Source: Cupriavidus taiwanensis
GTDB taxonomy: Bacteria > Pseudomonadota > Gammaproteobacteria > Burkholderiales > Burkholderiaceae
DNA length: 64,000 nt
Direction of reading: 5' to 3'
Assembly (NCBI RefSeq): GCF_900250075.1
Contig: NZ_LT977070.1
Coordinates: forward strand, 930,001-994,000
This document shows positions 8,496 through 17,501 of this stretch, in pieces; positions within the stretch are counted from its first letter, which is position 1, and each line of letters begins with the position of its first letter. The notes below the pieces were generated by a model. It made no database searches, was not told the origin of the DNA, and was given only the letters and a program-made list of their open reading frames with translations. A program made the position numbers and the translations under genes.

Positions 8496-9566
8496 CTATA
8501 TGTCCTGCGTCCAGCGCGCCACCAGATCGGCGGGAATCGCCTGGAACACCTCATCGAAGCGCTTGCCGGCCAGCCGTTCCGCCTGCCTGAGCAGCAGTGC
8601 CACGGGACTGCTGGGCTCGTGGAGCTCGAACCATTGGCGCGCGGAGCGGATGCCGGCCAGTGCGGCATCGCGTTCGCGCGGTTTGCAGGGGCCTGCGTGC
8701 ACAGCGTCTGCCGCAGGGAAAGCGCCACCGGCAGTCTCATCACAGGAAGGCAAAGCGGCTGCCAAGTCGGGCCGTGGCGCGGCCGTTGGTGCCGCGACGG
8801 AAGGTGCAGGGGCGGGCGCGGCGGTGGTGGTCATCATGCCAAGCAGCTTGAGCAGCGGGCTCAAGTCGGGGGCGTCCTCCCGCAGGTTGGCTTTTGCCCA
8901 ACCGTCAATGGCCGTTGCCTCGCCCACGGCCTGGTCCAGTGCCGCGAGGGCGGGACTGTTGTGCCGGCGCAGATCCTGCATTTGCAGCCGAACCGATTCC
9001 GGTGCCAGCGCGTCCGCGGGGCGCGGTACGCCGAGCGAGCGCTCGACATCCCGGATCTGCAGCCGCAGCGCCGCGTTGCCCGTGATCGTCAGTTCCCGCA
9101 CTTCCCGCATCAGCCCTTCCGGGTCGGTCAACGCGGCCAGTGCATTGGCGCGCATCGCGGGATCGGCCTCGCCATCAACGAACAACTGCGGATGGATCTC
9201 ATCCGGCCATTTCGCCAGCAGGCGCGCCATGGTCGCGAGTCCGTCGCGCAGGCCGCTTGCCATGCCTAGCCGGGTACGGCAGCGCAGCCACAGCACCAGG
9301 ATGCGGAGGTCGCGCGTGCGCAGCAGCAGGCGCCGGCAGTCGCGCTCCAGATCCGCCCAGTTGACGGCTTCGGGCTCGCTGACGAAGTTGCCGTACTGCG
9401 CCTCCGCCTTCGGTGCCGCCCTGGCCATCAGCAGCACGAACTCAGGGTCGTACTCCAGGTCGTCGCCGCATGGCCGCTCGCGTGCGACCGGCTCCAGCAG
9501 TTCGGGGAAGGGCAGGTCGGGGCCTGGCACCGAGGCGGCCTTGGTCTTAGTGTTCCTGGTCATCAT
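8496..9566 (-). CDS. tssA: T6SS protein TssA (ImpA N-terminal family)
   Basis: A 356-residue T6SS component that caps or primes sheath assembly at the baseplate and distal end. The N-terminal ImpA domain is recognisable: 'PCGDDLEYDPEFVLLMARA', 'PKAEAQYGNF', 'DLRILVLWLRCRTRLGM' and 'KWPDEIHPQL' over about residues 30-140. The C-terminal part 'GKRFDEVFQAIPADLVARW' is a short helical region following an alanine/proline-rich linker at about residues 240-275. The start is one of two adjacent ATGs (9566 or 9563) overlapping the tssG stop. It is the distal gene of the leftward arm tagK-tssE-tssF-tssG-tssA. Confidence 0.9.
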   Translation of the reverse strand: MMTRNTKTKAASVPGPDLPFPELLEPVARERPCGDDLEYDPEFVLLMARAAPKAEAQYGNFVSEPEAVNWADLERDCRRLLLRTRDLRILVLWLRCRTRLGMASGLRDGLATMARLLAKWPDEIHPQLFVDGEADPAMRANALAALTDPEGLMREVRELTITGNAALRLQIRDVERSLGVPRPADALAPESVRLQMQDLRRHNSPALAALDQAVGEATAIDGWAKANLREDAPDLSPLLKLLGMMTTTAAPAPAPSVAAPTAAPRPDLAAALPSCDETAGGAFPAADAVHAGPCKPRERDAALAGIRSARQWFELHEPSSPVALLLRQAERLAGKRFDEVFQAIPADLVARWTQDI

Positions 9567-10600
9567 GTTGCGTAGTGTTCGGGCTCGAATACCATCCCGG
9601 TGATGGCGCGGCTGCGATCCGGTTCGCCCAGCCAGGTAGACCAGCCCAGGCGTTCCGGCGCGCCGAGAACCGCGGCAGGGGCCGAATCCGGGATCACCTG
9701 CAACTCGGCTTCCCACACGAACTCGAAGCCGACGAAGGCGCGCACCCATTCGATGAGCGTCGGAAGATCCCTGCCGTCGGGCGTAAAGTTCAGGTACTGT
9801 TGCAGCCCGAGTGGACCGATCACCAGGCGGAACTTGTGTTGGCGGTCCGGCACCATTTCGCCCAGCATGGCGCCCAGCCCCATGACGCCTGCGGTGCCCG
9901 CGTGCCCCAGGCGGCAGTGCTCGGCCGGATCGATGGCTATCCAGTGCAATACGTACTCTTCAAGCCTGACCGGCACCCCAAAAAAGTCTGAGAGCGTGGC
10001 CGCAATGCCGTCGGGGTTGCGCGCTTCGCGCACCTGGTGTGCGCTCGCAGCGAGCCGGGCGTGAGGCGGCAGCGCGCTGTGCGCAATTTCTTCGGTCTCG
10101 TTCCCCGCCAGCCAGCCGATATAGCGGGAGAACACCTCATCGTCGCGCCGGTCGAGGCCAGCGGCGGCTTGCGCGCCTGCCCACGCGTGATAGAACTGAA
10201 TGAAGGCGCGATGGTGAAACAGGTCCAGAAAGTCCGCGGTGGCGCTGTCCCGGTGGGCCTCGCTGCGCTCGCGTACGATTTCCGTCAGGTGGATCGGCAG
10301 CGGCCCGTTGGGCCCCAGCATGCCCAAGCCAAACAACTGCACCTTGAACCGGCCGGACAGCAGCTGTACCCGTGCGATCTCACGAGGCGCGAAGGTGAGC
10401 GCGGCCTGCTGGCCGGCCCGGAAGGGCTCGTCGCATGGCAGGCTGGCCCGCCCGATCGGGGGCAATGCAGGGTGGGTGGCGGACAAATGCCGCAGGAGGC
10501 CCAGAAAACTCAGCTTCCATGGTGCCTGGCCGGCATAGTGTTCCGGTGCGGCCGCCATCAGGGGCGCGGGCGGCGCATTGTCGCGGTTGTCCTTGAACAT
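9563..10600 (-). CDS. tssG: T6SS baseplate protein TssG
   Basis: A 345-residue baseplate wedge subunit (ImpH/VasB family). TssG works with TssF and TssE to build the wedge complex around the VgrG hub. Diagnostic segments include 'FLGLLRHL' near the N-terminus, 'FGLGMLGPNGPLPIHLTE', 'FLDLFHHRAFIQFYHAWA' and the C-terminal 'FWEAELQV'-like region ending in 'LGWSTWLG'. The ATG at 10600 is two bases after the tssF stop (10603-10605). An in-frame upstream extension to 10789 falls inside tssF and is rejected. The gene is in the leftward operon between tssF and tssA. Confidence 0.93.
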   Translation of the reverse strand: MFKDNRDNAPPAPLMAAAPEHYAGQAPWKLSFLGLLRHLSATHPALPPIGRASLPCDEPFRAGQQAALTFAPREIARVQLLSGRFKVQLFGLGMLGPNGPLPIHLTEIVRERSEAHRDSATADFLDLFHHRAFIQFYHAWAGAQAAAGLDRRDDEVFSRYIGWLAGNETEEIAHSALPPHARLAASAHQVREARNPDGIAATLSDFFGVPVRLEEYVLHWIAIDPAEHCRLGHAGTAGVMGLGAMLGEMVPDRQHKFRLVIGPLGLQQYLNFTPDGRDLPTLIEWVRAFVGFEFVWEAELQVIPDSAPAAVLGAPERLGWSTWLGEPDRSRAITGMVFEPEHYAT

Positions 10601-10602
10601 GG

Positions 10603-12483
10603 TTACACGGCGCCGCGGCCGCCCATGCGCACGGGCCAACGATGCACCAGGCCACGTTGCATGGAGTGCAGTTCGGTTTGGGTGAAGACATTGACCGAGA
10701 CGTGGCGCGCCAGAAAATGCTCCAGCACTACGCCGAACAGGTATGGGCTGATGCCGGAGAAGCCGCCTTCGTCCACGGTGAGCTGGCACTGGATACCGCG
10801 GCCGTAGATCAAGGGGCCATCGCCGGGGAGCCGGCGCATGACCGGCTTCACGTTCGCGCCGATCAGGCTCTGAATCTGCCCCTGGTGCGCGAGGTCGTCG
10901 TTCGCCACGAACAGCCGCAGCATGTCGCGCAGGCCCTGGCCGCCTGAGCGATGCTCCAGATCGGTCAGGGACAAGTAGTTGAAGCCCAGCAACCGTATCA
11001 ACCGCCAGGCCATTTCGCCGTCGGCGTACGGTGGCCGGGGCGCCGACGGCGGCCGAATCAGACCGATGCCATCCACGGGGATGGAAGCGGCAGGGGTCAG
11101 GTCGTGCCGGCCATTGCGCGGTACCAGATTGGGCAAGTCGCGATTGGTGACCAGTGACTCCACCGACAGGTAGCGCAAGGCATCCGGGTAAGGAGCCTCA
11201 TTCTGGTCCACCAGCGATACGAACAGCTCGGTGCCGACGTATGCCGTGCGCGTGCCGTACTTGCGTGCCTGCTCGGAGATCAGCCGACGCTCACGCCGCA
11301 GGGAAAAGTACCGGCCGTGATTGCCCTCGTCACTGTTCAGCGTGGCAAAGAGCGGCTGGAAATCGAGTCCTGCACTGTGCTGGGACTTCTGTCCGGAAAG
11401 CTGCCTGACGGCATAGATCTCGTAGTCCAGTGGATGCTGGCGATCGGCAACCAGATGAAACTCGGCGCGCCCAGGCGTGACCTCGATGCGATCGGTGCGC
11501 TTTGGAAACAGATTGACCACCGGTGTGCAATACAGCGCGAATTGTCCGCGGTCGACCTTGCCGGTCAGATCCCGGGGCGGCTTTGACAGCAGAACCACGA
11601 TCTCGGCTTCCTTGCCGCGGATCCGGCTCAGGCCCTGGGCGAGCTTGTTGAGGCCGAAGAAATAGAAGCGTTGCGGGCAAGCGAAGTACTCATGCAACAG
11701 GTTGTGCCCGTGGAAGCTGTTCCACTGCAAAGGCAGCGCGCCTTCGCCCGGTCCCATTCCCACGTAACTGACCGCATCCTGCGCCACTGCGCAGGGGCGT
11801 TCGCTCATGGTCCCGGGCTCTCCGATCAGCGTCGCCACGCCGGCGCTGTGCAACAGTTCGAACAGTTGTGAGGCGATCAGGTCGTCGCCGCGCAGATAGA
11901 CCGGCAGGTGGTCCAGGCCGGGCAGCTGGTCGAAGCTGGCGTCTCGCGTACAGCGCAGGCGCAAGCGCAGGGCCCCCTGGACCGTCACATGGGCGGGCAC
12001 ATAGCGCTCCGGACCCCTGACATCGGGCGGAATGCCGGTGAGCCGCGCTTCGGTGATCTCAACCGGCCACAGTATCAACGGCTGCGTGGTCCTGAACTGG
12101 CAGGCCGTTTTCTCTCCAGGCGCCGCCGCCGCGTTGACCTCCGTGCCGCGCGGAACCTCCACGCCATGCGCAAAATCGCCCTCGCTCTGGCTGGGACGGA
12201 ACTGCGCGACCGCTATCGATGGCGTCGGCGCCACATAGTTGGGGTAGATCACCTCCAGCAGACGCTGCGTGAAGCGCGGAAACTCTGCGTCCAGCTTGAT
12301 CTCGGTACGCGCTGACAGGAAGCAGAACGCCTCGATCAGGCGCTCCACGTAGGGGTCGGCCACCTCGATGCCCTGCATGCCCAGCCGTCTTGCAACCTTC
12401 GGGTGCTGTTTGGCGAATTCACCGGCCAGCTCGCGCATGTAGACGAGCTCGCGATTGTAGTAATCGAGCAGTTGCGGATCCAT
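10603..12483 (-). CDS. tssF: T6SS baseplate protein TssF
   Basis: A protein of 626 residues in the ImpG/VasA family, the core of the baseplate wedge. The N-terminus 'MDPQLLDYYNRELVYMREL' is the classical TssF start, followed by 'DPYVERLIEAFCFLSARTE' and 'DAEFPRFTQRLLEVIYP'. The central region has 'NLLHEYFACPQRFYFFGL' and the C-terminal part 'RLLGFNYLSLTDLEHRSGG'. The ATG at 12483 is four bases after the tssE stop. A GTG at 12513, inside tssE, would add ten residues and has a weak 'ggag' upstream, so it remains possible. It is surrounded by tssE and tssG with almost no spacing. Confidence 0.93.
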   Translation of the reverse strand: MDPQLLDYYNRELVYMRELAGEFAKQHPKVARRLGMQGIEVADPYVERLIEAFCFLSARTEIKLDAEFPRFTQRLLEVIYPNYVAPTPSIAVAQFRPSQSEGDFAHGVEVPRGTEVNAAAAPGEKTACQFRTTQPLILWPVEITEARLTGIPPDVRGPERYVPAHVTVQGALRLRLRCTRDASFDQLPGLDHLPVYLRGDDLIASQLFELLHSAGVATLIGEPGTMSERPCAVAQDAVSYVGMGPGEGALPLQWNSFHGHNLLHEYFACPQRFYFFGLNKLAQGLSRIRGKEAEIVVLLSKPPRDLTGKVDRGQFALYCTPVVNLFPKRTDRIEVTPGRAEFHLVADRQHPLDYEIYAVRQLSGQKSQHSAGLDFQPLFATLNSDEGNHGRYFSLRRERRLISEQARKYGTRTAYVGTELFVSLVDQNEAPYPDALRYLSVESLVTNRDLPNLVPRNGRHDLTPAASIPVDGIGLIRPPSAPRPPYADGEMAWRLIRLLGFNYLSLTDLEHRSGGQGLRDMLRLFVANDDLAHQGQIQSLIGANVKPVMRRLPGDGPLIYGRGIQCQLTVDEGGFSGISPYLFGVVLEHFLARHVSVNVFTQTELHSMQRGLVHRWPVRMGGRGAV

Positions 12484-12487
12484 GGCG

Positions 12488-13009
12488 TCAGCTGGCGTGG
12501 ATTGATTGGACACTCATCCGGCTAGTCTCCAGGTCGAGCGAGCTTTGGGCGGTGAACGCCATCGGATACGGATTCATATGGATCAGGCCTTTGATCTCGA
12601 ACACCAGGGTGTTGTAGCGTCGTGGCGCATCTTCTTTCAGCAGCGGCTTCACTTCCAGCGAGCCGGGGATGAGCCGGGGTTCGAAGTCCAGGATCGCACG
12701 CCTGACGATGGTGACGATATCGCTCCACTTGTGTTCGGCCAGATAACTGCCGGCGACCGGGGACACGCCGTAGTTGATGGTCGATGCGGCAGCAGCGGGA
12801 TAGCGCTTGCGATCGAATTCATCCTCGCGATTGGTGGTGTTGAGCAGATAGGTGAGGTCGCGCTGGATGATCTCGCGCACCTGGGCACGCGTGACGGTGT
12901 ATTCGTCCGCGCTTTCCTTCTGTCGCTGGGGCGCGTCGTCGCGCAGCCGGTCCAGCAACGTCGGCAGCAGCTGCGAATGCGGGCGGCGCGGCGGGCGGTG
13001 TTCAGCCAT
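12488..13009 (-). CDS. tssE: T6SS baseplate protein TssE (gp25-like)
   Basis: A 173-residue protein of the gpW/gp25 family, the T4 gp25-like initiator of sheath polymerisation on the baseplate. Recognisable parts are 'LLPTLLDRLRDDAP' near the N-terminus, 'REIIQRDLTYLLNTTNR' at about residues 46-62, the conserved 'VLNYG'-like segment 'STINYGVSP', and 'IRRAILDFEPRLIPGSLEV'-like sequence around residue 110. The ATG at 13009 has 'ggag' close upstream. It lies 89 bases downstream of tagK and directly before tssF, so it belongs to the leftward T6SS operon. Confidence 0.92.
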   Translation of the reverse strand: MAEHRPPRRPHSQLLPTLLDRLRDDAPQRQKESADEYTVTRAQVREIIQRDLTYLLNTTNREDEFDRKRYPAAAASTINYGVSPVAGSYLAEHKWSDIVTIVRRAILDFEPRLIPGSLEVKPLLKEDAPRRYNTLVFEIKGLIHMNPYPMAFTAQSSLDLETSRMSVQSIHAS

Positions 13010-13098
13010 GCTCCGTGTCCAGGGTGAGCGTTGTCACATCCAGCATGGCGACATCCCCTGTGTCTGTCATCCAGAAAGCCTGACGAGGGGAGTGCGAT

Positions 13099-13707
13099 TC
13101 AAGCGTCATGGTCAGGATCAGGCTTCAGCGCCGGCGCGGGACGGAAAGCGCTGTCGATCGAGACCAGATGGTGTTCGCGACGGGTAAGCTGGGCCGTGAC
13201 ATCGCGGCGCCGCGTGGGCGCGATGTCGCCAGCGAACTGCCACAGCACGTCCGGCGCAGCCGGCGTTGCAAAGAGTTCGTGCTCGTCCAGGGACTCCCGG
13301 GAGCCGATCAGCGAATCAATATGATCAGCCGTGTCCAGCATGTCCATCAAGCTATCGGCATGGTTCGCTTCCTGCGCGAGCGTTTGCAGCGGCTTCGGGT
13401 TGCCCTCCGCCGGGATCCGAGCGGTCGACGTTGCGTTGGCGTTGGCATAGGCACTGACGTAGTTCGGGTCCCGTAGCGCCACCTCGGCCTCGCGTTTGAG
13501 CTGATCGAGCACGTCGGCCGGGTCAGGGGCAGCCGCCGCCGCCGTCGTTTTCCCCGCACCCCCGGCTGGCTTCACCAGCGAGAAGGGATCGGCACCGTCT
13601 GGCTGCGACCCGCCAAGCGCGTCCCAAGGCCAGGGTGTATTGCCGCCGCCACCGAGTCCTACGTTGACGCCGTGGATTACTGCAGTGCGGATCTGCCAGT
13701 CGCTCAT
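13099..13707 (-). CDS. tagK: T6SS-associated TagK domain protein
   Basis: A 202-residue T6SS-associated protein. The C-terminal half matches the TagK domain pattern: 'ADVLDQLKREAEVALRDP' near residue 72, then 'ADSLMDMLDTADHIDSLIG' and 'LDEHELFATP' with 'DVLWQFAGD' after residue 120. The N-terminal part is glycine/alanine-rich and probably disordered. TagK genes occur beside tssE in Burkholderiales T6SS clusters; their exact role is not settled. The ATG at 13707 is preferred over a GTG at 13719 because 'aggtgg' lies eight bases before it. It is the first gene of the leftward arm. Confidence 0.75.
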   Translation of the reverse strand: MSDWQIRTAVIHGVNVGLGGGGNTPWPWDALGGSQPDGADPFSLVKPAGGAGKTTAAAAAPDPADVLDQLKREAEVALRDPNYVSAYANANATSTARIPAEGNPKPLQTLAQEANHADSLMDMLDTADHIDSLIGSRESLDEHELFATPAAPDVLWQFAGDIAPTRRRDVTAQLTRREHHLVSIDSAFRPAPALKPDPDHDA

Positions 13708-14164
13708 TGGCCCAGCCACCTGAGGTTATTGGTTTTCGAAAGTGTCCGATGATAATCGCAAATCCGGGCGTAACGAATTCTAAATCGAATGGAATTTTCC
13801 TATTAAATATCATGAAAATCACAACTAAAAATTGGTTCCAGAAATTTAAGGGTGATCCTATGTACATCGGATAAATATGATGCATGTCGCGTGAATGAAT
13901 TATCATAAATTGTAATATTCCATGCGGACAGGGGTTTGGGTCATTGTCGGCGCGAAGAAATTGTGATAACCGCGCGACGATGTGAATAATTCATTAAAAA
14001 TCAATGGGTTGAATAACTTTATGGTGCCGCCGAGCCGGAGGGTTTATCGCGGATGAGGAGTTTGCCGGCGTATTGTTTTGGCCATATCCTGAAAAAAGCC
14101 GATAAAAAACCTCTGTGCAATGGCAGCCCTCTCATTCAAGGGTGGCGAACGGTAAAGGCATCGA
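13708..14164. promoter_or_regulatory. AT-rich divergent T6SS promoter region
   Basis: A 457-bp gap between tagK and clpV, strikingly AT-rich (runs such as 'attaaatatcatgaaaatc') inside a GC-rich genome. It must drive both T6SS arms. A perfect 10-bp inverted repeat is present: 'aatgaattat' at 13894-13903 and 'ataattcatt' at 13986-13995, both preceded by 'gtga'. No sigma-54 GG-N10-GC promoter was seen on either strand. No convincing ORF is present. The base composition is what a nucleoid silencer such as H-NS or a MvaT-like protein recognises, which would fit silencing of the T6SS; this is inference. Confidence 0.6.
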
Positions 14165-16879
14165 ATGGATATTTCGCGTCAGGCGTTATTTGGCCGACTC
14201 AATCTCACGCTATTCAAGGCAATCGAAAGTGCGACGGCCTTTTGCAAGCTCCGCGGCAACCCATACGTGGAGCTTGTGCATTGGCTCCACCAACTGCTGC
14301 AAGCCCCGGATGGCGACCTGCAGCGGCTGCTGCGCCATGCCGGTGCCGACCTGTCCGTGCTGGACGCCGACCTGACCCGCGCGCTGGCCGCGTTGCCGGC
14401 CGGCGCCACCTCGATCAGCGACTTCTCGTTCCAGCTCGAGTCGGCGATCGAGCGGGCCTGGGTTTATGCGACGCTTGCTTTTTCCGATGACCGCGTCCGC
14501 GGCGCCTACCTGCTCGCTGCGCTGCTCAAGACGCCGGAGTTGCGCCGTACGGTGCTGGGCATCTCAAACCAGTTCGCGAAACTGCGGCCCGATGACCTGG
14601 TGGACACGGCACCGGCGCTCATCGCCCAATCGCCCGAGAGCCGTGAAGCGGCCTATGACGGCAGTGGTCTGGTATCCGCCACACCGGGTGAGACCAGTGG
14701 CGCGATGGCATCTGCCAGCGAGGGCAAGTCCGCCCTGGGCAGGTACTGTCGCGACCTGACCGAGGAGGCTCGCGCGGGCCGGCTGGATCCGGTGATCGGC
14801 CGCGAGCATGAGATCCGTACCATGACGGACATCCTGCTGCGCCGCCGTCAGAACAATCCGCTTCTGACCGGTGAAGCCGGTGTCGGCAAGACCGCCGTCA
14901 TCGAGGGGCTGGCACAGGCAGTTGCCGCGGGTGAGGTGCCGCCCAGCCTGAAGGACATCAGGCTGCTGAGCCTCGACGTGGGTGCGCTGCTGGCGGGCGC
15001 CAGCATGAAGGGCGAGTTCGAGGCGCGGCTGAAGGGCGTGCTCGAGGAAGCCGCCAAATCCGCGGCGCCCGTGATCCTGTTCGTCGACGAAGTCCACACG
15101 CTGGTTGGCGCCGGTGGCCAGGCGGGCACCGGCGATGCCGCGAACCTGCTCAAACCGGCGCTGGCGCGTGGGGTACTGCGCACGATCGGCGCCACCACCT
15201 GGAGCGAATACAAGCGCCACATCGAGAAGGACCCGGCGCTTGCCCGCCGCTTCCAGGTCCTGCAGGTCATGGAACCGGACGAAGCCACGGCCGTCGCCAT
15301 GGTGCGGGGCGTGGTCCGGACGTTCGAGGCGCATCACCGGGTACTGATCCGCGACGAGGCGGTGCGCGCCGCCGTCAGGCTATCGCATCGCTTTATCCCG
15401 TCGCGGCAGTTGCCCGACAAGGCGATCAGCCTGCTCGACACCGCCTGTGCACGCGTAGCGCTGTCATTGCATGCACCGCCGGCAGAAGTCGAACATCTCC
15501 GCCATGAACTCGCCGCGGCCGACGCCGAGTGCATGCTATTGGCCCGGGAAGCCGGCCTTGGCCGGCCGGACGCTGCGCGGATCGAGCCCGCCCGAGCTCG
15601 GCGCGAGCAGCGCGAAGCCGACCTGGCTTTGGCCACGGCGCGCTGGGACCGGGTGCGCGGTCTGGCAGCCGACCTGGTCACCCGCCGACACGCACTGGTG
15701 CAGTCCGCGACGGATGAATCGACGCTCGCGGCCCCGGCGCAACGCATCCTGGCTGAGCTCGAGGACCAACTTCATGCCGCGCAGGCTGATGCGCCGCTGG
15801 TGTACACGGAAGTGGATGAACGCGTGGTCGCTGCAATCGTCGCCGACTGGACCGGTATCCCGGTTGGGCGCATGGTCGCGGACGAGGTGGCGACCGTGAT
15901 GCAGTTGCCGCAGATACTTGGCGAACGCGTGATCGGGCAAGGCCATGCGCTGCTCCAGCTCGGGGAGCGCGTCACGACCGCTCGCGCACAACTGGCTGAC
16001 CCCGACAAACCAGTTGGGGTCTTCCTGCTGGCAGGGCCGTCGGGCGTCGGCAAGACCGAGACTGCGCTGGCACTCGCCGACACCCTGTACGGCGGCGAGC
16101 AGAACCTGATCACCATCAACCTCTCTGAATTCCAGGAGCCGCATACCGTCTCGACGCTCAAGGGCGCGCCGCCGGGCTATGTCGGCTACGGCGAAGGGGG
16201 CGTACTGACCGAAGCGGTACGCCGCCGGCCTTACAGCGTGGTGTTGCTCGACGAGGTCGAGAAGGCCCATGCAGATATCCACGAAGTCTTCTACCAGGTC
16301 TTCGACAAGGGCTACATGGAGGATGGCGAGGGGCGCCATATCGACTTCAGAAACACCATCCTGCTGCTCACCAGCAATGCCGGTTCCGAACTGCTGGCGA
16401 ATCTCTGTGAGGATCCGGCGCTGATGCCGGAGCCCGCCGCACTGCGCGACGCACTGATGCCAGAGCTGCGCAAGGTGTTTCCGGCGGCGTTCCTTGGGCG
16501 GCTGGTAGTCGTGCCATATCTGCCGCTGGCGGCCGACAACCTTGGCCGCATCGTGCGCCTGCATCTCGATCGCGTGGTGGCGCGCATGCAGCATCAGCAC
16601 GGCATTGTGCTGACTTACGACGACCCGGTGGTCGAGTTCATCGTGGCGCGCTGTCCGGTCGGCGAGACCGGCGCCCGGCAGCTGATCGGCTTCATTGAGC
16701 AGGTCATCCAGCCGCAATTGGCGCGCCTGTGGCTGGCGGCCCTGTCCGAGAAGCGCCAGCTCGCGACGATCGCGATCCGCGTTGCCGACAGCGCTCCTGC
16801 CGGGCTCGCCTACCTCACCGAATCCCGCGCTGGCCACGATGCCGTTGTGCCGGAGTGTCCCGAGGCCGGATCGGCTTGA
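14165..16879 (+). CDS. tssH: T6SS AAA+ ATPase ClpV (TssH)
   Basis: A 904-residue ClpB-class ATPase that disassembles contracted TssBC sheaths for reuse. The N-terminal Clp repeat domain covers about residues 1-150 ('NPYVELVHWLHQLL'). The first AAA+ module has Walker A 'GEAGVGKT' (236-243) and Walker B 'VILFVDEVHTLVGAGG'. A coiled middle domain follows ('AARIEPARARREQREADLA'). The second module has 'GPSGVGKTE' near residue 624, 'GAPPGYVGYGEGG' and Walker B 'SVVLLDEVEKAH'. The ATG at 14165 has 'aaagg' upstream. It is the first gene of the rightward operon, before tssBC. Confidence 0.95.
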   Translation: MDISRQALFGRLNLTLFKAIESATAFCKLRGNPYVELVHWLHQLLQAPDGDLQRLLRHAGADLSVLDADLTRALAALPAGATSISDFSFQLESAIERAWVYATLAFSDDRVRGAYLLAALLKTPELRRTVLGISNQFAKLRPDDLVDTAPALIAQSPESREAAYDGSGLVSATPGETSGAMASASEGKSALGRYCRDLTEEARAGRLDPVIGREHEIRTMTDILLRRRQNNPLLTGEAGVGKTAVIEGLAQAVAAGEVPPSLKDIRLLSLDVGALLAGASMKGEFEARLKGVLEEAAKSAAPVILFVDEVHTLVGAGGQAGTGDAANLLKPALARGVLRTIGATTWSEYKRHIEKDPALARRFQVLQVMEPDEATAVAMVRGVVRTFEAHHRVLIRDEAVRAAVRLSHRFIPSRQLPDKAISLLDTACARVALSLHAPPAEVEHLRHELAAADAECMLLAREAGLGRPDAARIEPARARREQREADLALATARWDRVRGLAADLVTRRHALVQSATDESTLAAPAQRILAELEDQLHAAQADAPLVYTEVDERVVAAIVADWTGIPVGRMVADEVATVMQLPQILGERVIGQGHALLQLGERVTTARAQLADPDKPVGVFLLAGPSGVGKTETALALADTLYGGEQNLITINLSEFQEPHTVSTLKGAPPGYVGYGEGGVLTEAVRRRPYSVVLLDEVEKAHADIHEVFYQVFDKGYMEDGEGRHIDFRNTILLLTSNAGSELLANLCEDPALMPEPAALRDALMPELRKVFPAAFLGRLVVVPYLPLAADNLGRIVRLHLDRVVARMQHQHGIVLTYDDPVVEFIVARCPVGETGARQLIGFIEQVIQPQLARLWLAALSEKRQLATIAIRVADSAPAGLAYLTESRAGHDAVVPECPEAGSA

Positions 16880-16918
16880 CGCCGACCGGCATGTCCATGT
16901 AACCCGCAGGGGAGATCT

Positions 16919-17452
16919 ATGTCTGTTGTGAACAGTTCGCAGAAATTCATCGCGCGCAACCGCGCGCCGCGCGTGCAGATCGAGTACGACGTCGAAGTTT
17001 ATGGCTCGGAGAAACGTATCGAGCTGCCCTTCGTGATGGGCGTGCTGGCCGACCTGTCGGGCAAGCCGGCCGAGCCGCTGCCGGGGGTTGCCGATCGCAA
17101 GTTCCTTGAGATCGATATCGACAACTTCGACGAGCGCATGAAGGCCATGAAGCCGCGCGTGGCGTTTGCGGTGCCCAATACGCTCTCCGGCGAGGGCCAA
17201 CTCATGGTCGACATGACATTCGAGAGCATCGAAGATTTTTCGCCCGCGGCGGTAGCCGGAAAGGTCGATGCCCTCAGGCAATTGCTCGAAGCGCGCACCC
17301 AGCTCGCCAACCTGCAGACCTACATGGATGGAAAGTCGGGCGCCGAGTCGCTGATCAACCAGTTGCTGCAGGATCCCGCGCTGCTGCAGTCGCTCGCCAA
17401 GGCGCCCAAGCCCAAGGCCGGCGACGACGAACCTCAGTCGCCGCAGTCCTGA
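16919..17452 (+). CDS. tssB: T6SS sheath small subunit TssB
   Basis: A 177-residue VipA/ImpB family protein that forms the contractile sheath with TssC. Family signatures are clear: 'SSQKFIARNRAPRVQIEYDV' at the N-terminus, 'ELPFVMGVLADLSG', 'FLEIDIDNFDERMKAMKPRV' and 'FTSIEDFSP'-like 'FESIEDFSPAAVAGKV'. The C-terminal tail is lysine/proline-rich. The ATG at 16919 is preceded by 'aggggag'. It lies 39 bases after clpV and 49 bases before tssC, matching the usual tssB-tssC pairing. Confidence 0.96.
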   Translation: MSVVNSSQKFIARNRAPRVQIEYDVEVYGSEKRIELPFVMGVLADLSGKPAEPLPGVADRKFLEIDIDNFDERMKAMKPRVAFAVPNTLSGEGQLMVDMTFESIEDFSPAAVAGKVDALRQLLEARTQLANLQTYMDGKSGAESLINQLLQDPALLQSLAKAPKPKAGDDEPQSPQS

Positions 17453-17501
17453 ATGGATCGGCTGCTTGCCTACCTGAACCACCTCATCGAGCAAGGATTC
17501 C

